64,000 bases of DNA from Georgenia_A wangjunii (GCF_036421915.1 NZ_JAZGOM010000013.1); one strand, 5' to 3'; counted from the stretch's first letter, positions 7,852-16,912 are shown. Notes: a model not told the origin generated them from the letters alone. Translations and numbers: made by a program.

Positions 7852-8333
7852 GCGCGCACCGCCGACCGGATGCTGCGGGCACGCGCGGCCTCGAGCTCGT
7901 TCCCGATGCGTCCGAGCGCCGCCGCGAGCCGCTCGACCTCCTCGGCGTCCCACGCGCTCAGCGCGTCGGAGATCCGGGCCGTGCGGATGCGGCGCGTGGC
8001 GGTGAGGGCGGCACGACCCTCGTCGGTGAGGCTGACGAGCGTGGCACGCCTGTCACCCGGGTCGGGGCGGCGGTGGACGTGCCCGGCCTGCTCGAGCCCC
8101 GCGACCTGTCGGCTGATGACCGACGGGTCGACCATGTGCTGCTCCGCGACGTCCGCGAGACGCGCCTCTCCGAGGGAGTCGAGCATGGCGAGGAGCGAGA
8201 GCTGGTTCGGGGCGAGGCCGGTCTCGCGGCTGACGTCACCGCTGATGACGCGGTTGAGCCGGACGAGGCCACCGAGCTCGTGGATGAGGGCGCCGCAGGC
8301 GAGGACGTGCGGGGTTTCGAGCGTATCGGGCAC
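7848..8333 (-). CDS. MarR-family transcriptional regulator
   Basis: This is a 161-residue winged-helix regulator. The MarR core is visible: LSLLAMLDSLGEARLADVAE, then the recognition helix DPSVISRQVAGLEQAGHV and the wing RRPDPGDRRATLVSLTDEG. It likely dimerises and represses the overlapping MFS exporter gene until a ligand binds. The start is uncertain. I chose the GTG opening MPDTLETPHV; another GTG 33 nt upstream would add MHGACTRIVVG. Repeated ATGCACC units upstream may be its operator. Confidence 0.85.
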   Translation of the reverse strand: MPDTLETPHVLACGALIHELGGLVRLNRVISGDVSRETGLAPNQLSLLAMLDSLGEARLADVAEQHMVDPSVISRQVAGLEQAGHVHRRPDPGDRRATLVSLTDEGRAALTATRRIRTARISDALSAWDAEEVERLAAALGRIGNELEAARARSIRSAVRA

Positions 8334-8353
8334 GCCTACGACGATACGCGTAC

Positions 8354-8367
8354 ATGCACCATGCACC
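8354..8367 (-). promoter_or_regulatory. Direct repeat ATGCACC x2, candidate MarR operator
   Basis: Two adjacent copies of ATGCACC on the plus strand lie just upstream of the chosen MarR start and next to the imperfect palindrome GATACGCGTAC. Such a site fits MarR autoregulation. It is unsupported beyond position and repetition. Confidence 0.3.
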
Positions 8368-8473
8368 TATCTGCGCAGGGCGTGGGTCTGCTCACAGGAC
8401 GACGCCCGCGCCAGCCGAGCGGCCGGCCGCGCAGGGCTGGGCGGCGCGACGCACGTGCGGGAGGATGGTCGGT

Positions 8474-8938
8474 ATGAACCCGGTGGCAGCGCGGACCGTC
8501 CGGCTCACGGCCGGGCTCGCCCTCCTGCTCGCCCTCGCCGCGTGCGGGCAGCCCGAGTCCCCCGGGGGCCGGGACGAGTCCCCCGAGACGACGACGGAGC
8601 CCACGATGACGCACCCGCCCACCACGCCGCCGCCGGGGACCCCGGGGCCGACCGGGCCCTCCTCCGCCGACGACACCGTCGCGCAGGCGGTGCGGGATCT
8701 CGCCGGGCGCCTCGGCGTCACCGAGGACGACGTCGAGGTGGCCCGCGCCGCGGCCGTCACGTGGCGGGACGGCTCGCTCGGGTGCCCGGCGCCGGGCATG
8801 GCCTACACCCAGGCCCTGACCGAGGGCATGCTCATCGAGCTCTCCGCCCAGGGCCGTACGTACTCCTACCACTCGGGTCCGGGCCGGGAACCGTTCCTCT
8901 GCGAGCGGCCCCAGCCGCCCCTCCGCTCGGGAACCTGA
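8474..8938 (+). CDS. Small lipoprotein of unknown function
   Basis: This 154-residue exported lipoprotein has the lipobox LALAAC with Cys24. A Pro/Thr/Glu-rich spacer (residues 26-65) leads to a compact C-terminal domain with VTWRDGSLGCPAPGMAYTQA and a final SYHSGPGREPFLCE. The motif W-x-D-G-S-L-G-C-P-x-P-G-x-x-Y recurs in small secreted proteins of many bacteria; I know of no assigned function. The two Cys of the domain may form a disulfide. The second of two nearby ATGs is preferred because GGGAGG is 9 nt upstream of it. The gene is divergent from the MarR-MFS operon. Confidence 0.7.
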   Translation: MNPVAARTVRLTAGLALLLALAACGQPESPGGRDESPETTTEPTMTHPPTTPPPGTPGPTGPSSADDTVAQAVRDLAGRLGVTEDDVEVARAAAVTWRDGSLGCPAPGMAYTQALTEGMLIELSAQGRTYSYHSGPGREPFLCERPQPPLRSGT

Positions 8939-8958
8939 CCGGCGGCCCTCGGCACGCC

Positions 8959-8991
8959 GACGGGCGTGACCCCCAAGGGATCACGCCCGTC
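8959..8991. terminator. Bidirectional terminator
   Basis: GACGGGCGTGA and TCACGCCCGTC form a perfect 11-bp stem with an 11-nt loop. It lies between the lipoprotein gene and the convergent subtilase gene. Confidence 0.8.
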
Positions 8992-9003
8992 GTCGTTCAA
9001 GGG

Positions 9004-12000
9004 TTACGGGTACCCGGGAAGACCCGGGACCAGCCACCCGATGAGGCTCCAGATGAGCCACTCGAGGAACGAGCCGAACCAGTGGGCCCAGCAGCTCGAG
9101 TCGAAGATGCTGCACTCGGGCACGCCCGGCCCGCCCGGCCCGCCGGAGTCGGCGCTGTCGAGGATGCGTACCGTCGCGCTCGACGGCTCGCCGACGTCGT
9201 AGGCCTCGGCGTCGACGACCGTGAGCGTCACCGTCCGCTCGTCGCGCTGGCGGCCGCTGCGGTTGATGACCTCCACCGCCTCCGTCGCGGTGGCGGAGCC
9301 GGCGGCGAACGTCACCGTGCCGTCGAGCGCCCTGATGTCGCGCCCGATCCGCACCCTGTTGTTGTGGTCGACGTCGTAGGAGACGGTGAGCGCCTCCGCG
9401 AGGTCGCCGGTACGCGTGAAGGTGACGATGCCGTTCTGGCTCGGCTCCTTCGCGTCGCGCGTGCGCTCGACCGTGATGACGGGCGTCTCGGCGACAACGC
9501 CCTCGATCGTGACACCGACACCGATGGTCACCGGCTGCGCACCGGGGTTGTCGGTGACGTGGGTGACCTCGTTCGTCAGCACGTCCCCGTTGGCGAGGCC
9601 CGCGTCGTCGACGGTCACCTGGTAGCTGATGGTGACCGGGTCGAACGAGGCGCCTTCGTAGTCGAAGCAGATGACCGTGTCGTCCTCGACGACGCCCTCG
9701 CCGGAGTCGCGGTTGACGAGCGCCTGGCCCGTCGTGCCGTCCGCGTTCTCGGTGCCGATCGTCAGCGGGCCGTCCACCGGGCCGGTGATGTTGTCGTAGG
9801 CGACGTAGAACTCGTAGGCACCGGGCGCGTCGTCCTGACCGCGGAAGGCGAAGAGCTGCACGTCGTACGTGCTCTCCGGGTCTTCGTAGAGCTGGACGTC
9901 GTCGTACTCGATGACGAGCGCGCTGCCGGGGACCGTCCCGCCGAGGTTGACGAGGGTGACGCCCTTGTTCGTCGCCGCGTCGTAGACGATCTCCATGTCC
10001 TGCCACAGCATGGCGAGGAGGTTGTTCGGCGCCGCCGGGTCGGGCAGCGCCTGGGGCTCCCACGGCGCACCGCCGTAGTTCGTCGCCGAGTCGAAGACGA
10101 CGAACCCGTCGTCGGTGAGCGTGATCCCGTTGTAGTCGATGCCGTAGAAGCTGAACGGCGATGCGCTCGAGACGGTGAACGCCACCGTGTCCCCGGAGAC
10201 GCCCGGGTCCGTCGCGAAGCTGCCGAGAGAGGCGAGGTCGACGTAGCCACCACCGTTCAACGGGTTGGCGCACGCCGGGTTCTCACCGCTGCGGGTGATG
10301 GCGTAGGTGCCCGTGGCGCCCGCGGCGGTGGGCAGCACGCCCTCCCACTCGAGGACGCCGTCGGTGACGGTGGCCCCACCGGTGGCGGAGCCCTCGACGT
10401 ACGTCATCCCCTCGGGGATGTCGTCGGTGATCGTGTAGGTGAGGTCCTCGTCCGTGACGTTGGGCTGGACGGTGACCTCGTACGTGACGGTGTCACCGGG
10501 CGCCGCCGTCTCGACGTCGGCCGTCTTCGTCACGTCGTCGGCGAACCGGTTGAGCGTGACGGGCAGGATGCCGATGTCGTCCGGGGAGCCGGCGGAGGAG
10601 CCGAGGGTGATGGCCCCGTACCAGCGCTCCCCGGCGTCGAGCTCGGGCTCGTCGTAGTACACCCGCAGGTCGAACGGCTCGCCGGTCGGGTTGGTCTCCG
10701 GTCCCTCGACCGAGAGGTTGCCGGCGTCGCCGGCGACGACGGCGGTCCCGAAGGTGAGGGTGTCCGTCGCTCCCGGCGCGGATGCCTCCCAGTTCTGCAG
10801 GAGGATCCACCACGTGCCGGCCTCCGGTGCCCCGATGTCGCACTTCTCGAGCGCTCCGGCGGTCGCGCTCATGCAGATCTCGGTCTCGAGGCTCGGGGTG
10901 TCGCCCCGGCCCACGAAGAGGTCGATGTCCGGCGCCGTCGACTCGGTGACCTCGGCGACGAGGCGGCTCGCACCCTCGGGGACCTCGACGGTGAGGACCG
11001 TCGTGCCCGCGGGCGAGTCGTACGGGTCGGTGTTCGTCGGGTCCTGGACGAGGGAGTACTCCTCGGTCACCAGCTGGGTCAGGCCGGCGACCGTGGCCTG
11101 CAGGTCGGTGATCTCGATGGCCTCGAGGTCCTCGACGAGCTCCGACCCGGCGTCCCGGCGGGTGTCGATGACGACCTCGCTCGGCAGGACGCCGGTCGAC
11201 GGCAGGACGGCCACCGGCAGGGAGGCGTCCGAGATGCCGGCCGTTCCCGGCGTGAGGTAGACCCGGCCGAAGAGCCAGGTGTCCGCCGCCGCGTCCGCGG
11301 CGCGTACGTCCGCGGTGATGGTGATCTCCTGGGTCTCGCCGTCGGCGAGGGAGAACGTGGCGGGCTCCACGGTGATCGCCACGTCGTCGTCGGAGGCGAC
11401 CGTCGCGCTCCACTCGACCGTCCCGGCGGCGTCACCGGTCAACGTCCGGGTCCACGAGCATGTCTGCAGGCACTGGCTGTCGGCCATGCTGGCCAGGTTG
11501 ACGGTCTTGGGGTCGCCCCCCTCGCTCGGGTCCGCCGCCTCGTAGCGCGCGATGGTCTCCTCGAGGACGAAGCCGGCGTTCGCGGCGGCCGCGACATCGA
11601 TGCGCCCCGAGCCCATGTCGAACGGGTCGGCCGGTGTGACGCCGTCCTCCTTGGTGACGCCGTCCATGACCGCAGTCGTCATGAGGGCGGACTGGATCTC
11701 CGCGGGCGACCAGTCGGGGCGCAGGTCGGTCAGCAGCGCACCGGCGCCGGCGACGTGGGGGCTGGCCATCGAGGTGCCGGAGATGAACCCCCATTCGGGG
11801 TCCACCTCGCTCTCCGCCGTCGACACGCCGACCGCGGCGAGGATGTCGACGCCGGGCGCGGCGACGCTCGGCGAGAGGATGTCGAGAGCGCGGTTCGGAC
11901 CGCGGCTGGAGAAGCCGGCGGTGACGTCCCCGTTGGCAGGGTCTTCCTCGAGCGTCGCACCGGTGATCGTGCCGGTGTGCCCCTCGCCCTCGTCCAGCCA

Positions 12001-13713
12001 CGCCTTGAGGGCGAGGCCGTCGTCGTACGAGATGTGGACGGCCGGCAGGACGTGAGCGTCGCCGGTGAGCGAGTCGCCGTTCGGCTCGTCGTTGGCGAGG
12101 ATCATTCCGCCCGCTCCGGCGTCGGCGACGACCTGGCCCTTCTCGACACGGCCGCTGATGCCGCGGTCGCAGACGACGATCTCGCCGTCGAAGGTGTTCT
12201 CCTCGAACGCGCCCGCCTGGCACAGCGGGTCGCCGTAGTCGCCCGCGTAGACGATCGGCGCGGGGCCGTAGCCCGTCGTGAACCCGAGGCCCCCGATGTC
12301 GCCGAGCTCGGGACCGTCCTCGCGGGTGAGGTCGACGAGCGCGTTGAGGTAGACCCGGTCGTGCGTGGAGGCGGCCACGGACGTCACCCACGGCACGTCG
12401 GCGGGCGAACCCACGGTCGACGGCCCAGGGCCGTCGTTGCCGGCCGAGGTGGCGACGAAGATGCCCGCGGCCCGTGCGTTGAGGAACCCGATGGCGTCGG
12501 GGTCCGACCAGGCGTTCGACGGCGCCGAGCTGCCGATCGAGTAGTTGATGACGTCGACCTGGTCCTCGATCGCCTGGTCGATCGCCGCGGTGATCGCCGC
12601 CGCCGAGCAGCCGTCCGCGTCGCAGACGTCGTAGGCGATGAGATTCGCGTGCGGGGCGACACCGGAGATCGTGCGGGTCTCGCTGATCCCGGACGGGCCC
12701 TCGACGACGGCGGTCACCTGGTTGCCGGCGGTGGTGCTGGCCGTGTGGCTGCCGTGGCCGTCGTCGTCGAACGGACCTTCACCGATGAAGTCGTACGCGC
12801 CGATGAGCTTGTCGTTGCAGGGGAACCGGGCGTCGTACTGCTCGGTGTTGGCCGCGTCGCACATGCCGAGGTAGGTGCCCTCGCCCAGCGGGTTGGTGTG
12901 GTCGTAGCCGTCACCGCCCTCGGACTCCGGGACGGTGTCGGCGAACGAGGGGTTCGAGGGGTTGATCCCGGTGTCGAGGATGCCGGCAACGATGCCCTCA
13001 CCCTTCGTGCCGACGCCGCCCGTAGCCGCCCCGTCCCAGATCGCCGGGGCGCCGATCCACTCCGGACCGTTGTCGGTCTGGATCTGCCGGTCGAAGTCCA
13101 CGACGACGGAGGTGACGCCGCGGAGCTGCGCGACGGCGGCCGCCTCGTCCGCCGTCAGCTCGACCGCGATGCCGTTGAGGGCGTAGGTGTAGCTGAAGTC
13201 GACGGCCGGCGCCCGGCCGATCTCGGCGCGGATCTCGCTCTGGAGGTCCGCCTGCTCGCCGGCGAGGAACTCGGTGTAGGCGCGCACGGGCGCGGCGCTC
13301 GCGTCGAGCCTGTCGCCCGGCTCCGGCTTCGTCGCCTGGAGCCGCGCGATGCCGCCGTCGTAGGCGGAGACCGCGGGGGCGTCGAGCTGGACGATGTAGC
13401 GCTCAGCGGTGGGTGCGGACCCGAGACGCATGACGGTGCCCTTGGCGCCGTCACGCGCGACGCTCGTGCTGCCGGACGTCTCGGCAGGCTCGGCGGCGGC
13501 GCCGGCGAGGCGGTCGTCCGTAGCCGTGGCGGGCGCCGCCCGGTCAGCGGCAGCGGCGCGGCTGACCGAGGAGCGCTCGGCGGTAGCCGTGGCGGAGGAG
13601 GTGGTGCGCTGGGCTTCGGGAGCAGAGCTGGATGCGTTCGCGGTGGGGGCAATACCCACCGCGAGTGCGCATGCTGACAGCACAGCCAGAAGCCGATGTG
13701 GAGCTTTGGACAC
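9004..13713 (-). CDS. Large secreted subtilisin-like serine protease (S8, Vpr-type)
   Basis: This 1569-residue exported endopeptidase starts with a signal peptide (AVGIAPTANAS) and an I9-type propeptide (RYIVQL near residue 106). The triad is clear: Asp247 in GILDTGI, His320 in DDGHGSHTAS, and Ser near 645 in SGTSMASPHVAG. A PA domain (about 480-555) interrupts the catalytic domain, as in Vpr/C5a-peptidase-like enzymes. Fn3-like and pre-peptidase C-terminal-type domains follow, then a DUF11-like repeat (about 1065-1130) and a Calx-beta-like domain (about 1410-1505). A short Trp-rich hydrophobic tail ends the protein. It probably supplies peptides for the amino acid importers in the window. 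The GTG start has no strong ribosome site but opens directly into the signal peptide. Confidence 0.92.
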   Translation of the reverse strand: MSKAPHRLLAVLSACALAVGIAPTANASSSAPEAQRTTSSATATAERSSVSRAAAADRAAPATATDDRLAGAAAEPAETSGSTSVARDGAKGTVMRLGSAPTAERYIVQLDAPAVSAYDGGIARLQATKPEPGDRLDASAAPVRAYTEFLAGEQADLQSEIRAEIGRAPAVDFSYTYALNGIAVELTADEAAAVAQLRGVTSVVVDFDRQIQTDNGPEWIGAPAIWDGAATGGVGTKGEGIVAGILDTGINPSNPSFADTVPESEGGDGYDHTNPLGEGTYLGMCDAANTEQYDARFPCNDKLIGAYDFIGEGPFDDDGHGSHTASTTAGNQVTAVVEGPSGISETRTISGVAPHANLIAYDVCDADGCSAAAITAAIDQAIEDQVDVINYSIGSSAPSNAWSDPDAIGFLNARAAGIFVATSAGNDGPGPSTVGSPADVPWVTSVAASTHDRVYLNALVDLTREDGPELGDIGGLGFTTGYGPAPIVYAGDYGDPLCQAGAFEENTFDGEIVVCDRGISGRVEKGQVVADAGAGGMILANDEPNGDSLTGDAHVLPAVHISYDDGLALKAWLDEGEGHTGTITGATLEEDPANGDVTAGFSSRGPNRALDILSPSVAAPGVDILAAVGVSTAESEVDPEWGFISGTSMASPHVAGAGALLTDLRPDWSPAEIQSALMTTAVMDGVTKEDGVTPADPFDMGSGRIDVAAAANAGFVLEETIARYEAADPSEGGDPKTVNLASMADSQCLQTCSWTRTLTGDAAGTVEWSATVASDDDVAITVEPATFSLADGETQEITITADVRAADAAADTWLFGRVYLTPGTAGISDASLPVAVLPSTGVLPSEVVIDTRRDAGSELVEDLEAIEITDLQATVAGLTQLVTEEYSLVQDPTNTDPYDSPAGTTVLTVEVPEGASRLVAEVTESTAPDIDLFVGRGDTPSLETEICMSATAGALEKCDIGAPEAGTWWILLQNWEASAPGATDTLTFGTAVVAGDAGNLSVEGPETNPTGEPFDLRVYYDEPELDAGERWYGAITLGSSAGSPDDIGILPVTLNRFADDVTKTADVETAAPGDTVTYEVTVQPNVTDEDLTYTITDDIPEGMTYVEGSATGGATVTDGVLEWEGVLPTAAGATGTYAITRSGENPACANPLNGGGYVDLASLGSFATDPGVSGDTVAFTVSSASPFSFYGIDYNGITLTDDGFVVFDSATNYGGAPWEPQALPDPAAPNNLLAMLWQDMEIVYDAATNKGVTLVNLGGTVPGSALVIEYDDVQLYEDPESTYDVQLFAFRGQDDAPGAYEFYVAYDNITGPVDGPLTIGTENADGTTGQALVNRDSGEGVVEDDTVICFDYEGASFDPVTISYQVTVDDAGLANGDVLTNEVTHVTDNPGAQPVTIGVGVTIEGVVAETPVITVERTRDAKEPSQNGIVTFTRTGDLAEALTVSYDVDHNNRVRIGRDIRALDGTVTFAAGSATATEAVEVINRSGRQRDERTVTLTVVDAEAYDVGEPSSATVRILDSADSGGPGGPGVPECSIFDSSCWAHWFGSFLEWLIWSLIGWLVPGLPGYP

Positions 13714-13737
13714 AGGCGATCAACCCCAGGACTAGGA

Positions 13738-13757
13738 GCCCGGGGGTTTTCCCGGGC
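13738..13757 (-). promoter_or_regulatory. Hairpin upstream of the protease gene
   Basis: GCCCGGG and CCCGGGC flank a 6-nt loop, 24 nt before the protease start. It may shape the mRNA leader or act as an attenuator. No other element is evident in the 274-bp gap up to the tRNA gene except that tRNA's terminator. Confidence 0.35.
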
Positions 13758-13944
13758 AGGTCACGTCTGTCTAACCCCATGGCATAGCCCACGTCAACGA
13801 CCGTCCAGAATCCTCGACCATCGTCTACCGGCGCCCGGTTCGTCCGGGTCGGCAGGGCCGCCACGGCAGCACCCCGTGCGTCGCTGCAGGAGGGGCGCGG
13901 GGCACCGTCCGTCGCCGCCCGCGACGGCGGTGCGCGAACGACGG

Positions 13945-13976
13945 AGGCCCCGGTCCGCGGCGGCGGATCGGGGCCT
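13945..13976 (-). terminator. Terminator after tRNA-Arg
   Basis: A 14-bp stem (AGGCCCCGGTCCGC / GCGGATCGGGGCCT, one mismatch or wobble) with a 4-nt loop lies just downstream of the tRNA 3' end. Confidence 0.7.
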
Positions 13977-13987
13977 TCGTCGTGCTG

Positions 13988-14060
13988 TGCGCCCGGAGGG
14001 ACTCGAACCCCCAACCTTCTGATCCGTAGTCAGATGCTCTATCCGTTGAGCTACGGGCGC
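13988..14060 (-). tRNA. tRNA-Arg (anticodon ACG)
   Basis: The 73-nt cloverleaf has acceptor stem GCGCCCG/CGGGCGC with discriminator A. The anticodon stem TCTGA/TCAGA holds loop CTACGGA, and the T-arm contains GTTCGAGTC. CCA is not encoded. A34 is expected to be deaminated to inosine so it reads CGN codons, which are very frequent here. Confidence 0.96.
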
Positions 14061-14151
14061 ATGGCCGTGAGGCCGAGGACAACAATAGCCGTGCGCCGCC
14101 GGATGTCCCAACCCGTTCCGCGTGACGCCCGTCACGGGCCCGGCGCGCGCC

Positions 14152-14943
14152 CTACTGGAGGAGGGTGCGGTCGTCGAGGCCGGCGCCCTTGACCTGCTCG
14201 AACGCGGCGAGGAGGTCCTGCACCGTCGCGCGCTGCTTCCGCTCTCCGGCGATGTCCACGACGACGCGGCCCTCGTGCATCATGATGAGCCGCGTCCCGA
14301 GGCGGAGCGCCTGCTCCATGTTGTGCGTGACCATGAGCGTCGTGAGGTGGTGGCGCTCGACGGACTCGATCGTGAGCCGCGCGACGAGCTCGGCGCGCTG
14401 CGGGTCGAGTGCGGCGGTGTGCTCGTCGAGCAGGAGGATCTTCGGCTCGCTGAACGTCGCCATGAGGAGCGAGAGCGCCTGACGCTGCCCACCGGAGAGC
14501 ATGCCGACCTTCGTCTTGAGCCGGCCCTCGAGGCCGAGCTCGAGCGAGCGGAGCTCGGAGACGAAGACGTCCCGCTTGGCCCGCGTGACGCCACGCCGCA
14601 GCCCGCGGCGCCTGCCGCGGCCGTAGGCGATGGCGAGGTTCTCCTCGATCGTCATCTCGGGCGACGTCCCGGCCATCGGGTCCTGGAAGACGCGGCCGAT
14701 GTAGGCGGCGCGCTGGTGGTCGGCGAGCCGCGTGACGTCGTCACCCGCCACGCAGATCGTCCCGGCGTCCGGGAAGAGCTTGCCGGCGATCATGTTGAGC
14801 AAGGTCGACTTGCCCGCACCGTTCGACCCGATGACGGTGACGAACTCCCCCGCCGCGAGGGAGAGGGACACGCCCTGGAGGGCGGCGCGCTCGTTGACGG
14901 TGCCGGCGAAGAAGGTCTTCCTGAGGTCGGTGATCTCGAGCAT
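14152..14943 (-). CDS. ABC transporter ATP-binding protein (ABC_sub_bind-type uptake system)
   Basis: This 263-residue cytosolic ATPase powers the importer encoded just upstream. Walker A is GSNGAGKSTLLN, the signature is LSGGQRQALSLL, and Walker B with the D-loop is ILLLDEHTAALDP. A late His occurs in VTHNMEQAL. The DEHT after Walker B is typical of ATPases that partner ABC_sub_bind lipoproteins. The ATG sits 2 nt after the permease stop (TGAGGATG), so translation is coupled. It is the last gene of a three-gene operon: lipoprotein, permease, ATPase. Confidence 0.9.
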   Translation of the reverse strand: MLEITDLRKTFFAGTVNERAALQGVSLSLAAGEFVTVIGSNGAGKSTLLNMIAGKLFPDAGTICVAGDDVTRLADHQRAAYIGRVFQDPMAGTSPEMTIEENLAIAYGRGRRRGLRRGVTRAKRDVFVSELRSLELGLEGRLKTKVGMLSGGQRQALSLLMATFSEPKILLLDEHTAALDPQRAELVARLTIESVERHHLTTLMVTHNMEQALRLGTRLIMMHEGRVVVDIAGERKQRATVQDLLAAFEQVKGAGLDDRTLLQ

Positions 14944-14945
14944 CC

Positions 14946-15887
14946 TCACTCCCCCGTCCGGCTCGGCACGACGCCGGCGGCGTCGGCGGTCGAGGCCGCC
15001 GCGGCCTGGGAGCGGCGGAAGGAGCGCAGCGTCGGGATGCGCCGGAAGACCTTCCACTGCGGCAGGACGAGGGCGATGACGACGAGGACCGCGGAGACGA
15101 GCTTCATGTCGTTGGGGTCGAGGCCGGCCTCGAGCGCGATCTGGATGGCGACGCGGTAGAGGACGGACCCGGCCACCACCGCGAACGTGGAGATGACGAT
15201 GAGCCGCGCCCCGAGGATGGCCTGGCCGAGGATGACCGAGGCGAGCCCAGCGATGATGAGGCCGATACCCATCGAGATGTCCGCGAAGCCCTGGTACTGG
15301 GCGATGAGCGCCCCGGAGAGGCCGACGAGGCCGTTGGACAGCCCGAGCCCGAGGATCTTCGTCCGGTCGGTGCTCACGCCGAAGCTGCGGATCATCGCCT
15401 CGTTGTCACCCGTGGCCTGGAGCGCGAGGCCGACGTCGGTGTGGAGGAACCAGTCGAGGACGAGCTTGACGACGAGGGCGATCGCCCCGAAGAGCGCGAT
15501 GGACGCCGCGCCCCCGAGGAGCCCCGCCTCGCGCAGGGGGGTCAGGACCGTCTCCTCGCGCAGGAGCGGGACGTTCGCCCCACCCATGATGCGCAGGTTG
15601 ATCGAGTACAGGCCGATCTGGGTGAGGATGCCGGCGAGCAGCGGGTTGATCCCACCCTTGGTGTGGAGGAGGCCGGTGACGACGCCGGCCGCCAGGCCCG
15701 CCACGCCCGCGGCGAGCGTGGCGAGCAGCGGGTCGGTGCCGCCCGTGATGAGGATGGCCGCGGTCGCCGCCCCGGTGGTGAAGCTCCCGTCCACCGTGAG
15801 GTCCGGGAAGTTGAGGATCCGGAACGTCAGGTAGACCCCGAGCGCCATGACCGCATAGATAAGGCCCAGCTCGACGGCGGTGATCAT
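14946..15887 (-). CDS. ABC transporter permease (BPD_transp_2 / LivH-like)
   Basis: This 313-residue integral membrane protein has about eight to nine hydrophobic segments. It begins MITAVELGLIYAVMALGVYL and contains TFRILNFPDLTVDGSF, a signature of permeases paired with ABC_sub_bind lipoproteins. It forms the channel of the importer with its neighbours. The start is 11 nt after the lipoprotein stop; the ribosome site is weak, suggesting coupled translation. A C-terminal basic tail (FRRSQAAAAS) is cytoplasmic. Confidence 0.88.
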   Translation of the reverse strand: MITAVELGLIYAVMALGVYLTFRILNFPDLTVDGSFTTGAATAAILITGGTDPLLATLAAGVAGLAAGVVTGLLHTKGGINPLLAGILTQIGLYSINLRIMGGANVPLLREETVLTPLREAGLLGGAASIALFGAIALVVKLVLDWFLHTDVGLALQATGDNEAMIRSFGVSTDRTKILGLGLSNGLVGLSGALIAQYQGFADISMGIGLIIAGLASVILGQAILGARLIVISTFAVVAGSVLYRVAIQIALEAGLDPNDMKLVSAVLVVIALVLPQWKVFRRIPTLRSFRRSQAAAASTADAAGVVPSRTGE

Positions 15888-15898
15888 GGCAGGGGGCG

Positions 15899-16912
15899 TC
15901 AGTCCAGGACGGAGTCGGCGTCGTCGAGGAGCGCCTGCGGGATCTCGACGCCCATGCGCCCGGCGGCGGCGGAGTTGAGGATGAGCTGGAGCTCGGTCTG
16001 CGTCTCGATCGGCATCTCGGCCGGGTCGGCGCCCTCGGTGAGGATCCGGACGGCCATCTCGCCGGTCTGGTACCCGAGCTGCTCGTAGTCGAGGCCGTAG
16101 GTCGCGAGCGCGCCGCGCTCGACGCTGTCACCCTCGGCCGCGATGACCGGGACCTGCTTGGTCTCGGCGACCTGGATGAGCGACTCGAGCGCCGAGACGA
16201 CCGTGTTGTCGGTCGGCACGTAGAACGCGTCGACGTCGAGGGAGTCGGCGGCCTGCTGCACCTCGCCGGAGTTCGTCACCGTGGCGACCTCGACCTCGAG
16301 CCCGAGCCCGGCAGCCGCCTCGCGGGCGAGCTCGACCTGGATCTCCGAGTTGACCTCGCCCGAGCTGTAGACGATGCCGAGGCTCTCGGCGTCGGGGGCG
16401 AGGTCTTCGAGGAGGCCGAGCTGCTCGTCGACGGGGTTGAGGTCGCTCGTGCCGGTGAGGTTGCCGCCGGGACTCTCCCAGCTGTCGACGAGGCCGGCCT
16501 CGAGCGGGTCGGTGACGGCCGTGATGAGGATCGGGACGTCCGTGATGGCCTGCGCGGTCGCCTGGGCCGTCGGCGTGGCGATGGCGAGGATGAGGTCGTG
16601 GTCCGCCGAGGCGAAGGTGTTCGCGATGGACGTCGCGGTCGCCTGGTCGCCCTGGGCGTTCTGCTCGTCGTACGTGACGTCGAGCCCGGCGTCCTCGAGG
16701 GCCGCCTTGAAGCCGACGGCGGCCGCGTCGAGGGACGGGTGGGAGACGATCTGCGTGATGCCGATGCTGTAGCTCTCGGCGGCTGCGCCACCGCCGGTGC
16801 TCGTCGCGTCACTGGTCGCGTCGCTGCCGGCGTCCCCGCCACCGCACGCGGCGAGCGCGAACGCGGGGGCGACAAGTGCGGCGACCAGCAGGCGGGTCCT
16901 CGAGATCGTCAT
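15899..16912 (-). CDS. ABC transporter substrate-binding lipoprotein (ABC_sub_bind family)
   Basis: This 337-residue lipoprotein is anchored at Cys23 (FALAAC). After a Ser/Thr/Ala/Gly-rich tether it has the two-lobed ABC_sub_bind fold: YSIGITQIVSHPSLDAAAVG, PILITAVTDPLEAGLV, LGIVYSSGEVNS, VDAFYVPTDNTVVSA and ALATYGLDYEQLGYQTGEMA. Related systems in Gram-positive bacteria (TrpXYZ types) are associated with aromatic amino acids, but the ligand cannot be read from sequence. The ATG follows AAGGAAGGG with 8-nt spacing. A small palindrome overlaps the likely -35 box. Confidence 0.88.
   Translation of the reverse strand: MTISRTRLLVAALVAPAFALAACGGGDAGSDATSDATSTGGGAAAESYSIGITQIVSHPSLDAAAVGFKAALEDAGLDVTYDEQNAQGDQATATSIANTFASADHDLILAIATPTAQATAQAITDVPILITAVTDPLEAGLVDSWESPGGNLTGTSDLNPVDEQLGLLEDLAPDAESLGIVYSSGEVNSEIQVELAREAAAGLGLEVEVATVTNSGEVQQAADSLDVDAFYVPTDNTVVSALESLIQVAETKQVPVIAAEGDSVERGALATYGLDYEQLGYQTGEMAVRILTEGADPAEMPIETQTELQLILNSAAAGRMGVEIPQALLDDADSVLD

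Noticed and set aside
5284..13677. A plus-strand open frame of about 2797 codons
   Set aside because: It crosses several real genes on both strands, including the subtilase with a complete catalytic triad. Its composition (runs of Arg, Asp, Gly, Val) is that of an antisense frame in high-GC DNA.
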